Shown here: piece by piece, positions 26,781 to 36,488 of the stretch | Numbering within the stretch: position 1 is the first letter of the stretch | How the letters are laid out: every line of letters begins with the position of its first letter | Assembly: GCA_005405945.1 (NCBI GenBank) | Contig: BJHW01000001.1 | Location: 5,828,001-5,892,000 of the forward strand | Length of the DNA stretch: 64,000 bases | Direction of reading: 5' to 3' | From: Streptomyces violaceusniger | GTDB taxonomy: Bacteria; Actinomycetota; Actinomycetes; Streptomycetales; Streptomycetaceae | The notes under the pieces: generated by a model | Seen by the model: the letters and a program-made list of their open reading frames with translations, nothing else | What the model was told of the DNA's origin: nothing | The model's database searches: none | Made by a program: the position numbers and the translations under genes

Positions 26781-27514
26781 CTACTCCCCGGGCTTGATCA
26801 GATACCCGGCGCCCCGTCGGGTATGGATCATCGGGCTGCGCCCCGCGTCGATCTTGCGCCGCAGATACGAGATGTAGAGCTCGACCACGTTGGCCTGGCC
26901 GCCGAAGTCATAGCTCCAGACCCGGTCGAGGATCTGCGCCTTGCTGAGCACCCGGCGCGGATTGCGCATGAGATAGCGCAGCAGCTCGAACTCGGTCGCG
27001 GTGAGGTGGATCTCCTGTCCCCGCGCGACACCTCGTGGCTGTCCTCGTCCAGGATCAGATCGCCGACGGCCAGCACCGACTCACTGCGCGCGGCCGCCGC
27101 CCCCGACCTGCGCAGCAGCCCGCGCAGCCGGGCGACGACCTCCTCCAGGCTGAACGGCTTGGTGACGTAGTCGTCACCACCCGCCGTCAGCCCCGCGATC
27201 CGGTCCTCCACCGCGTCCCGCGCGGTCAGGAACAGCACCGGGACATCGGGCAGTTCGCGGCGCAGCCGCCCCAGCACCGTGAGCCCGTCCATATCGGGCA
27301 GCATGATGTCCAGGACCACCGCGTCCGGGCGCAGCTCACGGGTGGTCCGGATCGCCTCGGCGCCGTCACCCGCGGTGCGCACCTCCCACCCCTCGTAGCG
27401 CAGTGCCATCGACAGCAGGTCGGCGAGCGCCGACTCGTCGTCCACAACCAGCACCCGGACGGGGCTCCCGTCGGGGCGCAGCAGCTCGGTACGCCCATGA
27501 GGCGAGGTCGGCAT
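26781..27514 (-). CDS. OmpR/PhoB-family response regulator (apparent frameshift)
   Basis: Receiver domain with LVVDDE, phospho-acceptor in VVLDIMLPDMDG, LTARDAVEDR and the conserved lysine in DDYVTKPFSLEE; then a winged-helix DNA-binding domain (SKAQILDRVWSYDFGGQAN, YISYLRRKID, TRRGAGYLI). The frame breaks near 27017: ggggac-aggagatcc needs one base to read GDQEIHLTATEFELL (any of Q, K or E). Two ATGs overlap; 27514 has GGAGG at the better 5-nt distance. Head of the operon with kinase and two glycosyltransferase genes. Confidence 0.88.
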
Positions 27515-27647
27515 CATGACCTCCACCCTCGGAGCGGGCCCTGAGAGGTCCCTTTCGGCTGCCTGTGAATTGCCTGAGAATCCTGTGGAGGCGGGGACGA
27601 GACCGGCCGGGAGGCGAAACCACGGATCCGGGGCGCGGAACAGTTGT

Positions 27648-27705
27648 GGGGCCACGGAACAAACAGCTGCGGGGCCACGGAATGGACATCCGCCGGGCCA
27701 CGGAA
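27648..27705. promoter_or_regulatory. three direct repeats between the regulator operon and the F420-type gene
   Basis: GGGCCACGGAA occurs at 27648, 27672 and 27695, a period of 23-24 nt, about two helical turns. It lies in the divergent promoter region, about 130-190 nt from the response-regulator start. It could be the binding site of that OmpR-type regulator. Confidence 0.5.
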
Positions 27706-27736
27706 TAACCGGAAGGACTCACCGGCTTCCCCTTGT

Positions 27737-28614
27737 ATGACTTCTCGTCCCGCACTTGGCAAGATCGGCATCTGGACCGCGGCCCTGAAGACGGACTTCG
27801 CCCCATCGGAGCAGGTCAGCGAGGCGGCAGCCGAACTGGACGAGCTGGGGTACGGCGCCATCTGGCTCGGTGGCAACCCCAGCCCGGATCAGGCCGGAGT
27901 CCTGCTGGACGCCACCTCCCGGATCACCGTCGCGACCGGAATCCTGAGCATCTGGGACCACGAGGCGGCCTACGTCGCCGAGCGGCACACCGCGCTCAAC
28001 GCGGCCCACGACGGCCGCTTCCTCCTCGGCCTCGGCGTGAGCCACAGCGCGCTCGCCGGTGAGCGCTACCAGCGTCCGTACACGGCGATGAAGGAGTACC
28101 TGACCGCGCTGGACTCCGCCCCGGCCCCGGTCCCCGCCGCCCAGCGGGTCCTGGCCGCCCTCGGCCCCAAGATGCTCGAACTGTCCCGCGACCGCGCGGC
28201 CGGCGCGCATCCGTACCTCGTCACCCCGGAGCACACCGCCAAGGCCCGCGACGTCCTGGGCAAGGAGGCCGTGCTCGCGCCGGAGCTGAAGGTCGTCCTC
28301 GACACGGACCCGGAGCGCGCCCGCGCCACCGCCCGCGAGTACCTCGGCCGCTACCTCGCACTGCCCAACTACACCAACAACTTCCGTCGGCTGGGCTTCG
28401 AGGACGCGGACTTCGCGGACGGCGGCAGCGACCGTCTCCTCTCCGCCATGTACGCGCTCGGCGACGCGGAGACGATCCGGGCGCGCGTGGACGAGTTCCT
28501 GGCCGCGGGAGCGGACCACCTCGCGATCCAGGTGGTGAGCGGCGACCCGCTGACGGTCCTCCCCGCGAGGAGTGGCGCACGCTGGCCGAGGCACTGCCGC
28601 TGGACAAGAGCTGA
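27737..28614 (+). CDS. LLM-class F420-dependent oxidoreductase (apparent frameshift)
   Basis: A TIM-barrel, luciferase-like oxidoreductase of about 292 residues, of the type with MTSRPALGKIGIWTAAL at the N-terminus and GYGAIWLGGN, AAYVAERHTALNAAHDGRF and LLGLGVSHSALAG in the barrel. It would use coenzyme F420 in the cytosol; substrate unknown. The frame breaks near 28565: tcctcccc-gcgagg needs one C to give LPREEWRTLAEALPLDKS and a TGA at 28612. Without the correction the frame runs on for about 95 nonsense codons. Convergent with the amidohydrolase gene across a hairpin. Confidence 0.87.
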
Positions 28615-28638
28615 CCCCTCGAATCACCGAGATCACTC

Positions 28639-28664
28639 GCCCGGCGCCGGCGCAGGCGCCGGGC
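28639..28664. terminator. bidirectional hairpin between convergent genes
   Basis: A 10-bp stem gcccggcgcc/ggcgccgggc around a 6-nt loop, between the stops at 28614 and 28695. Confidence 0.7.
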
Positions 28665-28694
28665 AAGCCTCAATTCCGGAACGGCCACAGCGCG

Positions 28695-29560
28695 TCATAT
28701 CCCGAACAGCCGCGCCGCGTTCCCGTAACACACCCCGCGCAGCCACTCCTCGTCCTGCCCGACCCGCGTCAGCGCGTCCAGCGCATGCCGGTATCCGTAC
28801 GGGATGTTGGGGAAGTCGCTCCCGAACAGCACCCGGTCCCCCAGGGCCGCCAGCCGCCCCCGCTCCGACCGCGGGAACGGCCAGTGGCGCTCGGTGAAGT
28901 CGGTGAACGCCATCGTGGTGTCCAGGTGGACCCCCTCGTACCGCTCCGCCAGCCCCAGGAAGTCCGCGTACTCCGGCAGCCCCATGTGCGCGATGATCAG
29001 GCGCAGCCGAGGATGACGGGCCAGCACCCGCCCCACCGGCTCCGGTCCGGTGTGCTTGCCCGGCTGGGGCCCCGAGCCGCAGTGGATGACGACGGGCGTC
29101 CCGCTCTCGGCGAGCACGCCCCACACCGGGTCGAGCAGCGCGTCCCCGGGTCGTACGCCCCCACCTGCACATGGGCCTTGAACACCCGCGCCCCGCCCTC
29201 GAGCGCCGCGCGCACGTACCCCTCCACACCGGGTTCGGGGAAGAAGGTCGAGGTGTGCAGACAGTCGGGCGTACGGGCGGCGAAATCGGCCGCCCAGCCG
29301 TTCAGCCACCGCGCCATGTCCGGCTTGTGGGGGTAGAGCATGGCGGTGAAGGCCCGCACCCCGAACGCCCGTAGCGTCGCGAGGCGTTCGTCTTCCTCCT
29401 CGCGGTAGGTGATGTGCCAGCGGGGCTCGACGGCGTCGAAGAAGGCCCAGACCTTGTCCAGTACGCGCTGGGGCATGAAGTGGGTGTGCACATCGATGAG
29501 TCCGGGCAGCCCGAGCTCTTGCCAGAAGCGCTGCACCGACACCACGGCGGGATCGTCCAT
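28695..29560 (-). CDS. amidohydrolase family protein (apparent frameshift)
   Basis: A metal-dependent TIM-barrel hydrolase of the amidohydrolase-2 (decarboxylase-like) group, about 288 residues. N-terminal metal motif LIDVHTHFMPQRVLD, then VVIHCGSGPQ, LIIAHMGLPEYADF and the C-terminal metal aspartate in LFGSDFPNIPYGY. The frame breaks near 29148, where cccgggg-acgcg needs one G to read YDPGDALLDPVWGVL. The ATG at 29560 follows a TACCGT box by 7 nt, suggesting a leaderless transcript. Substrate unknown. Confidence 0.87.
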
Positions 29561-29573
29561 ACGGATCACGGTA
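29561..29573 (-). promoter_or_regulatory. leaderless -10 box for the amidohydrolase gene
   Basis: On the minus strand TACCGT (29573-29568), 7 nt, then ATG 29560; no Shine-Dalgarno. Confidence 0.55.
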
Positions 29574-29658
29574 GTTGCCCCGGGCGTATTGCTACAGCCT
29601 CGTCTCAAGCTCTCGCACCGAGTTGATCACAGCCTCGACCAGTGGTTTTGTCACGCCC

Positions 29659-30326
29659 ATGGCCAACCGCCCGCCTCGCGCCGCCACCCGATCCGGAACC
29701 ACCCGATTCGGAACCACCCGATTCGGAACCACCCGATCCGGGACCGCCCTCATCTGCGCCCTCGGCGTCACCCTCCTCGCCCTCGCCACGGCCGGCTGCG
29801 AGGACGACACCGCCGCGTCCGGCCGACGGCAGCCCGCGACCCGCGCCGACCTGGCGGCCGACCGCGACGGCGGCAAGACCCTCCGCCTCGGCGAGCCCAC
29901 GTCGGTCACCTACAAGCGCGGCTCGGACCATATGCGCGGCGCCCTGCGGGTCACGGCGGTGAGCGTGCGCAAGGGCACCCACGCCGAGCTGCGGACGGCG
30001 GGCGCGGAACCGTCCGACGTACGGACCACCCAGCCGTACTACGTCACCATGACCTTCGAGAACATCGGCGAGAACTCCCTCCACTACCCCTTCCTCAACA
30101 CCCCACCGGCCTCGAGGACACAAGCGGTGTGGACGACCAGCCGCTCATCACCGGCGACACCGAGGTGACCGCCTGCCCGGGCAAGGACCCGGACGACTTC
30201 GCGGTGGGGGCGAAGGTCTCCCTGTGCAAGGTGTTCCTGGTGCCCAACGGCATACGGCCGTCGGTGGTGACGTACAGCACAGGCGATGACACCAAGCGCC
30301 CGGTGAGCTGGAAGGTCACGCGCTGA
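29659..30326 (+). CDS. secreted lipoprotein (apparent frameshift)
   Basis: About 222 residues after joining frames. Signal peptide MANRPPRAATRS with three short RFGTT/RSGTT repeats, a hydrophobic core ALICALGVTLLALATAGC and a lipobox cysteine. The mature part is a beta-rich domain (VTYKRGSDHMRGALRVTAV, PYYVTMTFENIGENSLHYPF) like DUF4352-type extracellular domains. The frame breaks near 30105, where acacccc-accgg needs one C to continue TPTGLEDTSGVDDQPLITGD and reach the stop at 30326. Function unknown; envelope location from the lipobox. Confidence 0.75.
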
Positions 30327-30384
30327 GGGCTGCGAGGCCGGGGCCCTCGGCGCGGCCGAACGACCGAACGACGACCGAACGACC

Positions 30385-30417
30385 GAGGGCCCGGCACTGA
30401 AGAAGTGCCGGGCCCTC
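30385..30417 (-). terminator. hairpin terminator of tRNA-fMet and the lipoprotein gene
   Basis: A perfect 14-bp stem (30385-30398 with 30404-30417) and 5-nt loop between the convergent lipoprotein stop and the tRNA 3' end; upstream lie several cgaacgac repeats (30355-30386). Confidence 0.85.
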
Positions 30418-30427
30418 GATACCTGAG

Positions 30428-30501
30428 TAGCGGGGACAGGATTTGAACCTGCGACCTCTGGGTTATGAGCCCAGCGAGCTACCGAGCTGCTCCACCCCGC
30501 G
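30428..30501 (-). tRNA. initiator tRNA-fMet(CAT)
   Basis: Read on the minus strand it begins CGCGGGGTGGAGCAGC and ends TCCTGTCCCCGCTA. The anticodon loop ctCATaa sits on three G-C pairs (GGG/CCC) and the first acceptor base C does not pair with its partner: both are marks of initiator tRNA. CCA is not encoded. Confidence 0.95.
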
Positions 30502-30564
30502 TCGGTAGACGTAACTCTACGTCGTTCTCCCCGCCAAGGGAAATCCACCGTCCCCACACCGCCG

Positions 30565-32758
30565 TCACTGGAGGCCGGCCGCGAACGAAACCACCCAGGA
30601 CAGCGCCGAATTCCAGTTGATGGCGACCTCATTGGTCGACCACGAGTCAATGTCGTCGACGTAGCAGAACTGCGGCTCGGGGTGATGCGGCGGATCGACC
30701 GTGTAGTCGAACAGCATCCTCTTCGCCTTCGGGTCCTGGACCTTTCTGTTCGCGCCGCCGGCGATCGAGCCGGCGGGCGGCTCCGGGAACGCCGGGTCGG
30801 CCTCGTGACCGTAGATGCGACTGTGCTGGTTGTGGGAAGGGTGTTCGCCGTACCCGGTCACATAGGACTGGTTGAGGGCGTTGCGGCCGAGGATGTAGTC
30901 CAGCCCCTCCAGCGCCCCGTCCCGGTACCGCTGGTCGCCGGTCAGGTCGAAGGCCGTCGCGATGACGGCGAGCTTGTTGAGCACCGCGCTGTTGGAGCCC
31001 CACTCGAGCTCATCGCCCGTGACCGGTATCCCGTACGCCTGCTCGCGCGCCGTCGCCAGGTACCCGTCCGCGGCGGCCCGTACCGAGGCGCGGACGGCGT
31101 CCCGTTCGGCCTCCGGCAGCGTGCTGGGCACGGTCGCCAGGTCGAGCCGGCCGAGCGCCGCGACCTGCTGCCAGCTGAAGCCCTCCGGCGGGAACGGGTC
31201 ACGCGCACCGATCCGGTACGGCGAGTTCCGCAGCGCGTCGAGGTAGGTCTGCTCGCCGGTGGTGAGGAACAGTTCGGCGGCGGCCCAGTAGGTCTCGTCG
31301 CACACGTGGGCGTCGTCGTACGCGCCGCCTCCCTCCACCTCGCCGCTGGCGAACATGTCCTGATGGGCCTGCGCGGCCTCCCAGGCGGTACGGGCCGCGG
31401 TCAGGCAGCGCGCGGCGAAGCCCGGGTCGTAGGGCGGGTACAGCCGGGCGGCCTGCGCGGCCGTCGCCGCCAGGTTGAGCGTCGCCGCCGTGGACGGCGG
31501 ATGCAGATGGCGCGTCTTGTCGTCCCGGTCCGGGGACAGCGGCAGACCGGTCCACTCGTCGTCGTGCACCTTGTGGTGGGCCATCCCCTGGAGGGGCTTG
31601 CCGACCGGCACCTGCATGCGCAGCAGGAACTCCAGCTCCCAGCGCGCCTCGTCCAGGATGTCCGGTACGCCGTTGCCGTGCTCGGGAACGCGCAGCTCGC
31701 CGTCGCCCAGCCCGTCCGGGCGCGCCCGGGCGCGGTGCGGGTCCGTTCGTACTCGCTGAGCAGCTGGTAGACGGCGATACCGCCGTTGACCACGTACTTG
31801 CCGTGGTCGCCCGCGTCGTACCAGCCGCCCCGCACATCCAGCGCGTAGTCGCCCTCACCCGGTCTGCAGGGCACATGAGTGTCGCCCGTATTGGGAGGGA
31901 CACCGATGTGCCCGGCCGGCCGGCCGTACCCGGGCGCCAGCTCGTCGCTGATCGGGATGCCACTGCGCTGCACGTAGAAGAAGTGCAGGGCGTCGGAGCG
32001 CAACTGGTCATACAGGGTGGGAGAGATGTCGAACGGGTAGCTGGTCTGCCCATCGGCGGTCAGCGTGTACCCGGCCCCGGCCCCGGCCCCGGCCTCCGTC
32101 ACCTCGCCGAAGTCCACCGTGTGGACGCGCTGCCCGGAGGAGGTGTCGCTCCCGCGAGGCGTCGACGTGCCGGACGCGACGGTGACACCGTCACGGTTGT
32201 TCACCTGCCAGGGGACCGGCCCGGCGGCATCGGTCACGACGGTCGCGCGTTTCGGCCCGAAGGGCAGATAGCCGACCTGGTTGACCCGCACCCGCGAGCC
32301 GGTGTCCGGTACGTACCGCGGCAGTGGATCGCCGCCCAGGAGCGATACGTCGTCCAGCCGGAACACCCAGGGCTCGGGGTCGCCGCCGATGTGGAACGAG
32401 ACCTGGCCGTACTCGGTGTCGAGGGTCGAGGAGAACGTGAACGTGTACCGCTGCTCCGCGTCGAGCGGGATGTCCTGAGTGAACGTCGCGGTGTACGGAT
32501 CCTTGCTGAGCTGCACCTGGGCCTTCACCGTCACGGGCCGGCTCGCCGAGGCGCTGAACGAGAGGGTGTACGACGTGCCCTGCCGCAGCGGGATGTCGTT
32601 CTGCCCCACGAGGACGTCGGACGGGCCGGCCGTGCCCCCGGTACGTCGGCCAGCAGCCTCTCGTCGACCACGGAGAGCCGCGCGTCTTTGGAGAACCAGA
32701 AATCGGTCTGCTCCGCGAACCCCCCGTTGAAGACCTTCTCCTGTGGATCCATCGCCAT
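30565..32758 (-). CDS. glycoside hydrolase family 9 with N-terminal CBM-like and CelD_N domains (two apparent frameshifts)
   Basis: Endoglucanase-type hydrolase of about 731 residues. Order: a CBM4/9-like beta-sandwich (VFNGGFAEQTDFWFSKDARL to about residue 150), an Ig-like CelD_N domain (SRVRVNQVGYLPFGPKRATV), then the GH9 (alpha/alpha)6 barrel with the catalytic-base motif GGWYDAGDHGKYVVNGG and C-terminal acid region NEVAINWNSALSWVVSFAAG. Frames break near 32638 and 31735, each repaired by one base. Oddly, no signal peptide is visible in any frame upstream of ATG 32758, though these enzymes are normally secreted. Neighbours do not form a cellulose locus. Confidence 0.85.
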
Positions 32759-32897
32759 ATTTCCAGCGTGACCAGTGCCTCCCGGCCCGCCACACGAGCA
32801 GCCGAACCCGCGGCCGGAACCCCGGCCGAACCCCGGCCGCCACCGGTCCGCCCGGCCGGTCCGCCCGGCCGAGCCACAGCGTGAGCGGGCCGTACGT

Positions 32898-33429
32898 TCA
32901 CCGCACGACGTCGACCACGACGGAGACGCCACCGACGACCGCGCCGTACCCGAGGACCGTCAGCAGCGGCCAGGGAACGGGCCGGGGGACGAGCACCCGC
33001 CAGTGGAAGGCGTAGTCCCGGTACTCGGCCATGCCCTCCGTCCCGGGCAGCACCATGAACCGGGGCTGGACCGTGCAGAACAGCCACCAGTCCAGAACCA
33101 CCAAGTCGAAGACGATGAGCGCGAGCCAGATGAGGGCACCGAAGACGAACGCGCGCCAGAAGCCGAGCCCCCGTCGGCCCGCCCCGCAGATCGACCATTC
33201 CGGCGACCGGCACGGCGATGAACACCACCGCGTTCAACGCCCCTATGACCCCGGCCGTCCGCTTCCCCCGCGCACTCTGCGCGCCGTAGCGCTCCCGGAT
33301 CGCGGTCGGATAGTCATCGACCAGCGCGTCCCTGGCCACCAGCAGTCCGCCGACGATCACTGCGGCGAACAGCACCACCAGAACTAGAGCGCAGGAAAGG
33401 CTCACCGTGACCAGCTGCCACCAGCTCAT
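32898..33429 (-). CDS. integral membrane protein under a probable iron box (apparent frameshift)
   Basis: About 177 residues after joining frames, with roughly four transmembrane helices: LVTVSLSCALVLVVLFAAVI, VIGALNAVVFIAVPVAG, FVFGALIWLALIVFDLVVLD and VLGYGAVVGGVSVVVDVV. Between the last two lies a periplasmic or cytosolic loop with MAEYRDYAFHWRVLV. The frame breaks near 33165-33185 in a G-rich run; restoring one G gives GLGFWRAFVFGAL. No family recognised. A TTAGGC-TT-GCCTAA palindrome begins 25 nt upstream of the start, suggesting iron-dependent repression. Confidence 0.72.
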
Positions 33430-33453
33430 GACACCGCAGCATAGAGCAGAAAC

Positions 33454-33472
33454 TTAGGCTTGCCTAACCTAA
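33454..33472 (-). promoter_or_regulatory. iron box (DmdR1/IdeR/DtxR-type operator)
   Basis: Minus-strand sequence TTAGGTTAGGCAAGCCTAA matches the actinobacterial iron-box consensus at 16-17 of 19 positions. It covers the -35 position of a TATGCT -10 box whose 8-nt distance to ATG 33429 suggests a leaderless transcript. Confidence 0.75.
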
Positions 33473-33639
33473 CCACGCCCGGAAATCACTCCACGACCAC
33501 TCCACTCCGACGGCCCGTCCGGGCATTAGCGGAGCGTTAGCCGTACGGCGGTGGATCATCAGCGGTGACCGACAGCCTTGTTCCCACGAGCACGAACCAC
33601 CACGTCGCGAGACATCACGTCGCGAGAACGGGGAAGATC

Positions 33640-34140
33640 ATGTCGCACCGCACCGCCCTCCGCCACAACCGCCACGCCCGCAAGGCCGCCGCCGCCGTGA
33701 TCATCGTTGTGGCCGCGCTCGGGCTCACCGCGTGCCAGGACGTCGAGACCGACTCCTCGTCCTCCTCACCCTCCGCCTCCGCGAGCGCCCCGCAGGCCCC
33801 CGCACCCACGGCGAAGGACCAGGACCAGGCGAAGGACCAGGACCAGGCGAAGGACACCGCCAAGGGCACCCCGTCGGGCACCCCCAAGAAGCCCGGGATG
33901 AAGTGCACGGACCAGATCAACTACGCGGGCGACTCCAGAGACAACGCCACGATCAACTCCATCGGCAACGACACCGGCTACTGCCCGCCGATCCAGAAGG
34001 ACGAGACCTCCAAGGGCACCCCCAAGAAGCCCGGGATGAAGTGCACGGACCAGATCAACTACGCCGGGGACTCCAGGGACAACGCCACGATCAACTCCAT
34101 CGGCAACGACACCGGCTACTGCCCGCCGATCCAGAAGTGA
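33640..34140 (+). CDS. lipoprotein with a duplicated cysteine-containing module
   Basis: A 166-residue lipoprotein: signal peptide to lipobox LGLTAC (cysteine near residue 32), a Ser/Ala-rich stretch, then charged AKDQDQAKDQDQ repeats, and finally two almost identical 41-residue modules, each GTPKKPGMKCTDQINYAGDS followed by RDNATINSIGNDTGYCPPIQ. Each module has two cysteines (C in MKCTDQ and C in GYCPP), probably one disulfide per unit. ATG 33640 follows GGGGAAG. Lipid-anchored outside the membrane. The module is not one I can name; it looks like a small secreted disulfide domain. Confidence 0.8.
   Translation: MSHRTALRHNRHARKAAAAVIIVVAALGLTACQDVETDSSSSSPSASASAPQAPAPTAKDQDQAKDQDQAKDTAKGTPSGTPKKPGMKCTDQINYAGDSRDNATINSIGNDTGYCPPIQKDETSKGTPKKPGMKCTDQINYAGDSRDNATINSIGNDTGYCPPIQK
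33877..34137 (+). repeat. recent 123-nt in-frame duplication
   Basis: Units 33877-33999 and 34015-34137, offset 138 nt, differ at only about three or four positions, all synonymous (for example AGA/AGG, GCG/GCC). Confidence 0.95.
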
Positions 34141-34190
34141 GCTCCTGCGCTCCTGCCGGAACGGACGCCGGTCGGCGTCCACGGTCGCGG

Positions 34191-34870
34191 TCACGGCGCG
34201 GGCGGCGTCGCCCGTACCAGGCCCGTCTGGTAGGCGATGACGACCAGTTGGGCGCGGTCGCGGGCGCCCAGCTTCGTCATCGCGCGGTGGATATGGGTGC
34301 GCACGGTCAGCGGGCTGAGCGTGAGGACCTCGGCGATCTCGGTGTTGGACCGGCCCTCGGCGGCCAGGCCCATCACCTCGCGCTCGCGGACGGTGAGCTC
34401 CGACAGGCGTTGCGGAGGCGCGAGGTGGGCGTCGGGGCGGGGGACATGAGGAAGTTCGTGATGAGGGTGCGGGTCGCGGTGGGTGAGAGCAGCGCCTCGC
34501 CGGAGGCCACCGTGCGCAGTCCGGCCAGCAGGGTGTCGGCGGTGACGTCCTTGCCGAGGAAGCCGCTGGCACCGGCGCGCAGTGCCTGGGCGACGTAGTC
34601 CTCGGTCTCGAACGTCGTCAGGATGAGGACGCGGGTGGCGGCCAGCTCCGGGGCGGCGCAGATCGCGGAGGTGGCGGCGAGACCGTCGGTGCCCGGCATC
34701 CGGATGTCCATGAGGACGATGTCGGGGTGGTGGGCGCGGGTCAGCTCCAGCGCCTCCGCGCCGTCCGATGCCTCGCCGACCACCGTCATGTCCTCGCAGG
34801 AGTCGATCAGGATCCGGAAGGTGGCCCGCAGCAAGGTCTGGTCGTCGGCGAGCAGCACCCTGATGGTCAT
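34191..34870 (-). CDS. NarL/LuxR-family response regulator (apparent frameshift)
   Basis: About 226 residues after joining frames. Receiver: RVLLADDQTLLRATF, phospho-acceptor in VLMDIRMPGTDG, LTTFETEDYV and SGFLGKDVTADTL. Output: LuxR helix-turn-helix GRSNTEIAEVLTLSPLTVR with DRAQLVVIAYQ. The frame breaks near 34432 (gcccc-gacgcc), where one base restores FLMSPAPDAHLAPPQRLSEL. Its start overlaps the stop of the kinase gene by 4 nt, so the two are translated together. Confidence 0.9.
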
Positions 34871-36239
34871 GACTTTTCTCCTCCAGCTGGAGCGTCTGTA
34901 GCGCCTATGGCCGCTTCGGGTGCTTCGGCCGCTTGGCTCGCTTCGGCCGCTTGGCTCGCTTGCGCCGCTTCGGGCCCCTCGGGTGCCGAGGGCTGGAGCG
35001 GCAGCGCGGTGGTGACCTCGAAGCCGCCCTCCGGGCGGGGCCCCGCGCAGAGTTCGCCGCCGATGGTGCGGGCGCGTTCCCGCATGCCCATGACGCCGAA
35101 GCCCCGGCCCGTCCCGGCCTCGGCGGCATCGGTGTTACTGGTGGTGCTAGTGGTGCTAGTGGTGCCGAGGATGCCGTTGCTGTCCGGACCGTCGTTGCTG
35201 ACCGTGATCAGCAGGCGTGACCCGGAGTAGGCCAGCCGTACCTGTGCGGAGTCCACGTCGGCGTGCTTGGAGACGTTCGTGAGCGCCTCCTGCACGATCC
35301 GGAACGCGGTCAGGTCCACCCCGGGGAGAGCGGGCGGGGCTCCCCCGTCGTACTGACCGTGACCGCGAGCCCCGCGGACGCGCACGCCGAGACCAGTTCG
35401 GGCAACCGGGCGAGACCGGGAGACGGCTCCAGCGACGCGGAGGCCGGGTCGTCGTTCTGGCGCAGCAGTCCCAGCGTGGCCTTCAGCTCGCGCAGCGCGG
35501 AGGAGGTGGTGCCGGTCAGGTCGGTGAGGATCTTCTTCGTCTGCTGCGGACTGGTGAGCGCGAGGTGGGCGGCCGTACCGGCCTGCGCGTTGGCCAGGGC
35601 CATGTGATGCGCCACGACATCGTGCAGCTCGCGGGCGATGCGCATGCGCTCCTCGGTGACGCGCAGCCGTGCCTCCTCCTCCCGGGTGCGCTCGGCGTGT
35701 TCCGCGCGGGCCTGTACCGATGCCAGGTAGGCGCGGCGCAGCCGGGTCATGTTGCCGGCGGCGAGCGGCAGCAGCAGCCAGAAGAAGGGGCCGATCATCC
35801 GGAGCACCAGGGACAGGCTGTCCATGGAGTCGGAGACCGCTGACGCGACCATCAGCGCCGCCATGATGGTGCCGCCGAAGACGCGTGTGGTCTTGCGGTC
35901 GGTGAGCGTGGCCAGCCAGTAGAGCGCCGCCATGACGGGTGCCAGCAACAAGGGGGTGAGCAGGTACCCCAGCACGATCGCGATCATGGTGCAGACCGCG
36001 GTCACGACGACCGCGGTGCGCGGATGGCTGCGGTACTTCAGCAGGGCGAGGCAGGACACGCCCATGAGGACGGTGGCGGTCCGGTCCTGGTCGGGCGGGT
36101 CGGCGCCGGGCAGGGTGAGATTGCTGCCGAGGGACGCGCAGCCCATCAGCGCCAGGACCAGCACCACGTCGATGACGTGGGGGTAGCGGTCGGCGTACTG
36201 CTCGAAACGGTCCGTGTAACGCTCAAGGCTGGTGCTCAT
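34867..36239 (-). CDS. NarL-type sensor histidine kinase, HisKA_3 family (apparent frameshift)
   Basis: About 457 residues after joining frames. Four to six N-terminal helices (VIDVVLVLALMGCASLGS, TAVVVTAVCTMIAIVLGYLL, GPFFWLLLPLAAG) and no large external loop, so it probably senses within the membrane. HisKA_3 H-box ARELHDVVAHHMALANAQA; ATPase part IVQEALTNVSKHADV, VSNDGPDSNG and GFGVMGMRERA. The frame breaks near 35342 in a GGGG run (repair gives SPGVDLTAF). The C-terminus ends in Ala/Glu-rich repeats (ASQAAEASQAAEAPEA). Partner of the LuxR-type regulator at 34191; an MMPL transporter gene lies upstream. Confidence 0.9.
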
Positions 36240-36261
36240 CGGGCTGGGCTCTCCGCTCGGT

Positions 36262-36450
36262 GCTCTGTGGGCCATCGTGACCGATTCGGCGCCCTCTGAG
36301 CCACCGTGACGGATTCGGCGCTCGGTGAGCACCGTGACCGTTTCGGCGCTCTGTGGGCCACCGCGACCGTTCCCCGCGCGGACCGCCCGCCGGGCCACCG
36401 CGACCGTTCGCCGCGCGGACCGCCCGCCGGGCCACCCATGTCGTTCGCCA
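36262..36450. repeat. two families of intergenic tandem repeats upstream of the kinase gene
   Basis: Family 1: ccaycgtgaccgattcggcgc-like units at about 36272, 36301 and 36329 (period 28-29). Family 2: a 36-nt unit beginning ccaccgcgaccgttcsccgc at about 36359 and 36395, nearly exact. They fill the gap between the MMPL stop and the kinase start and would lie in the transcript. Confidence 0.8.
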
Positions 36451-36488
36451 CGGGCGGCCCCGGTGGGGGCGGCGGGTCGGGCCGTCGA

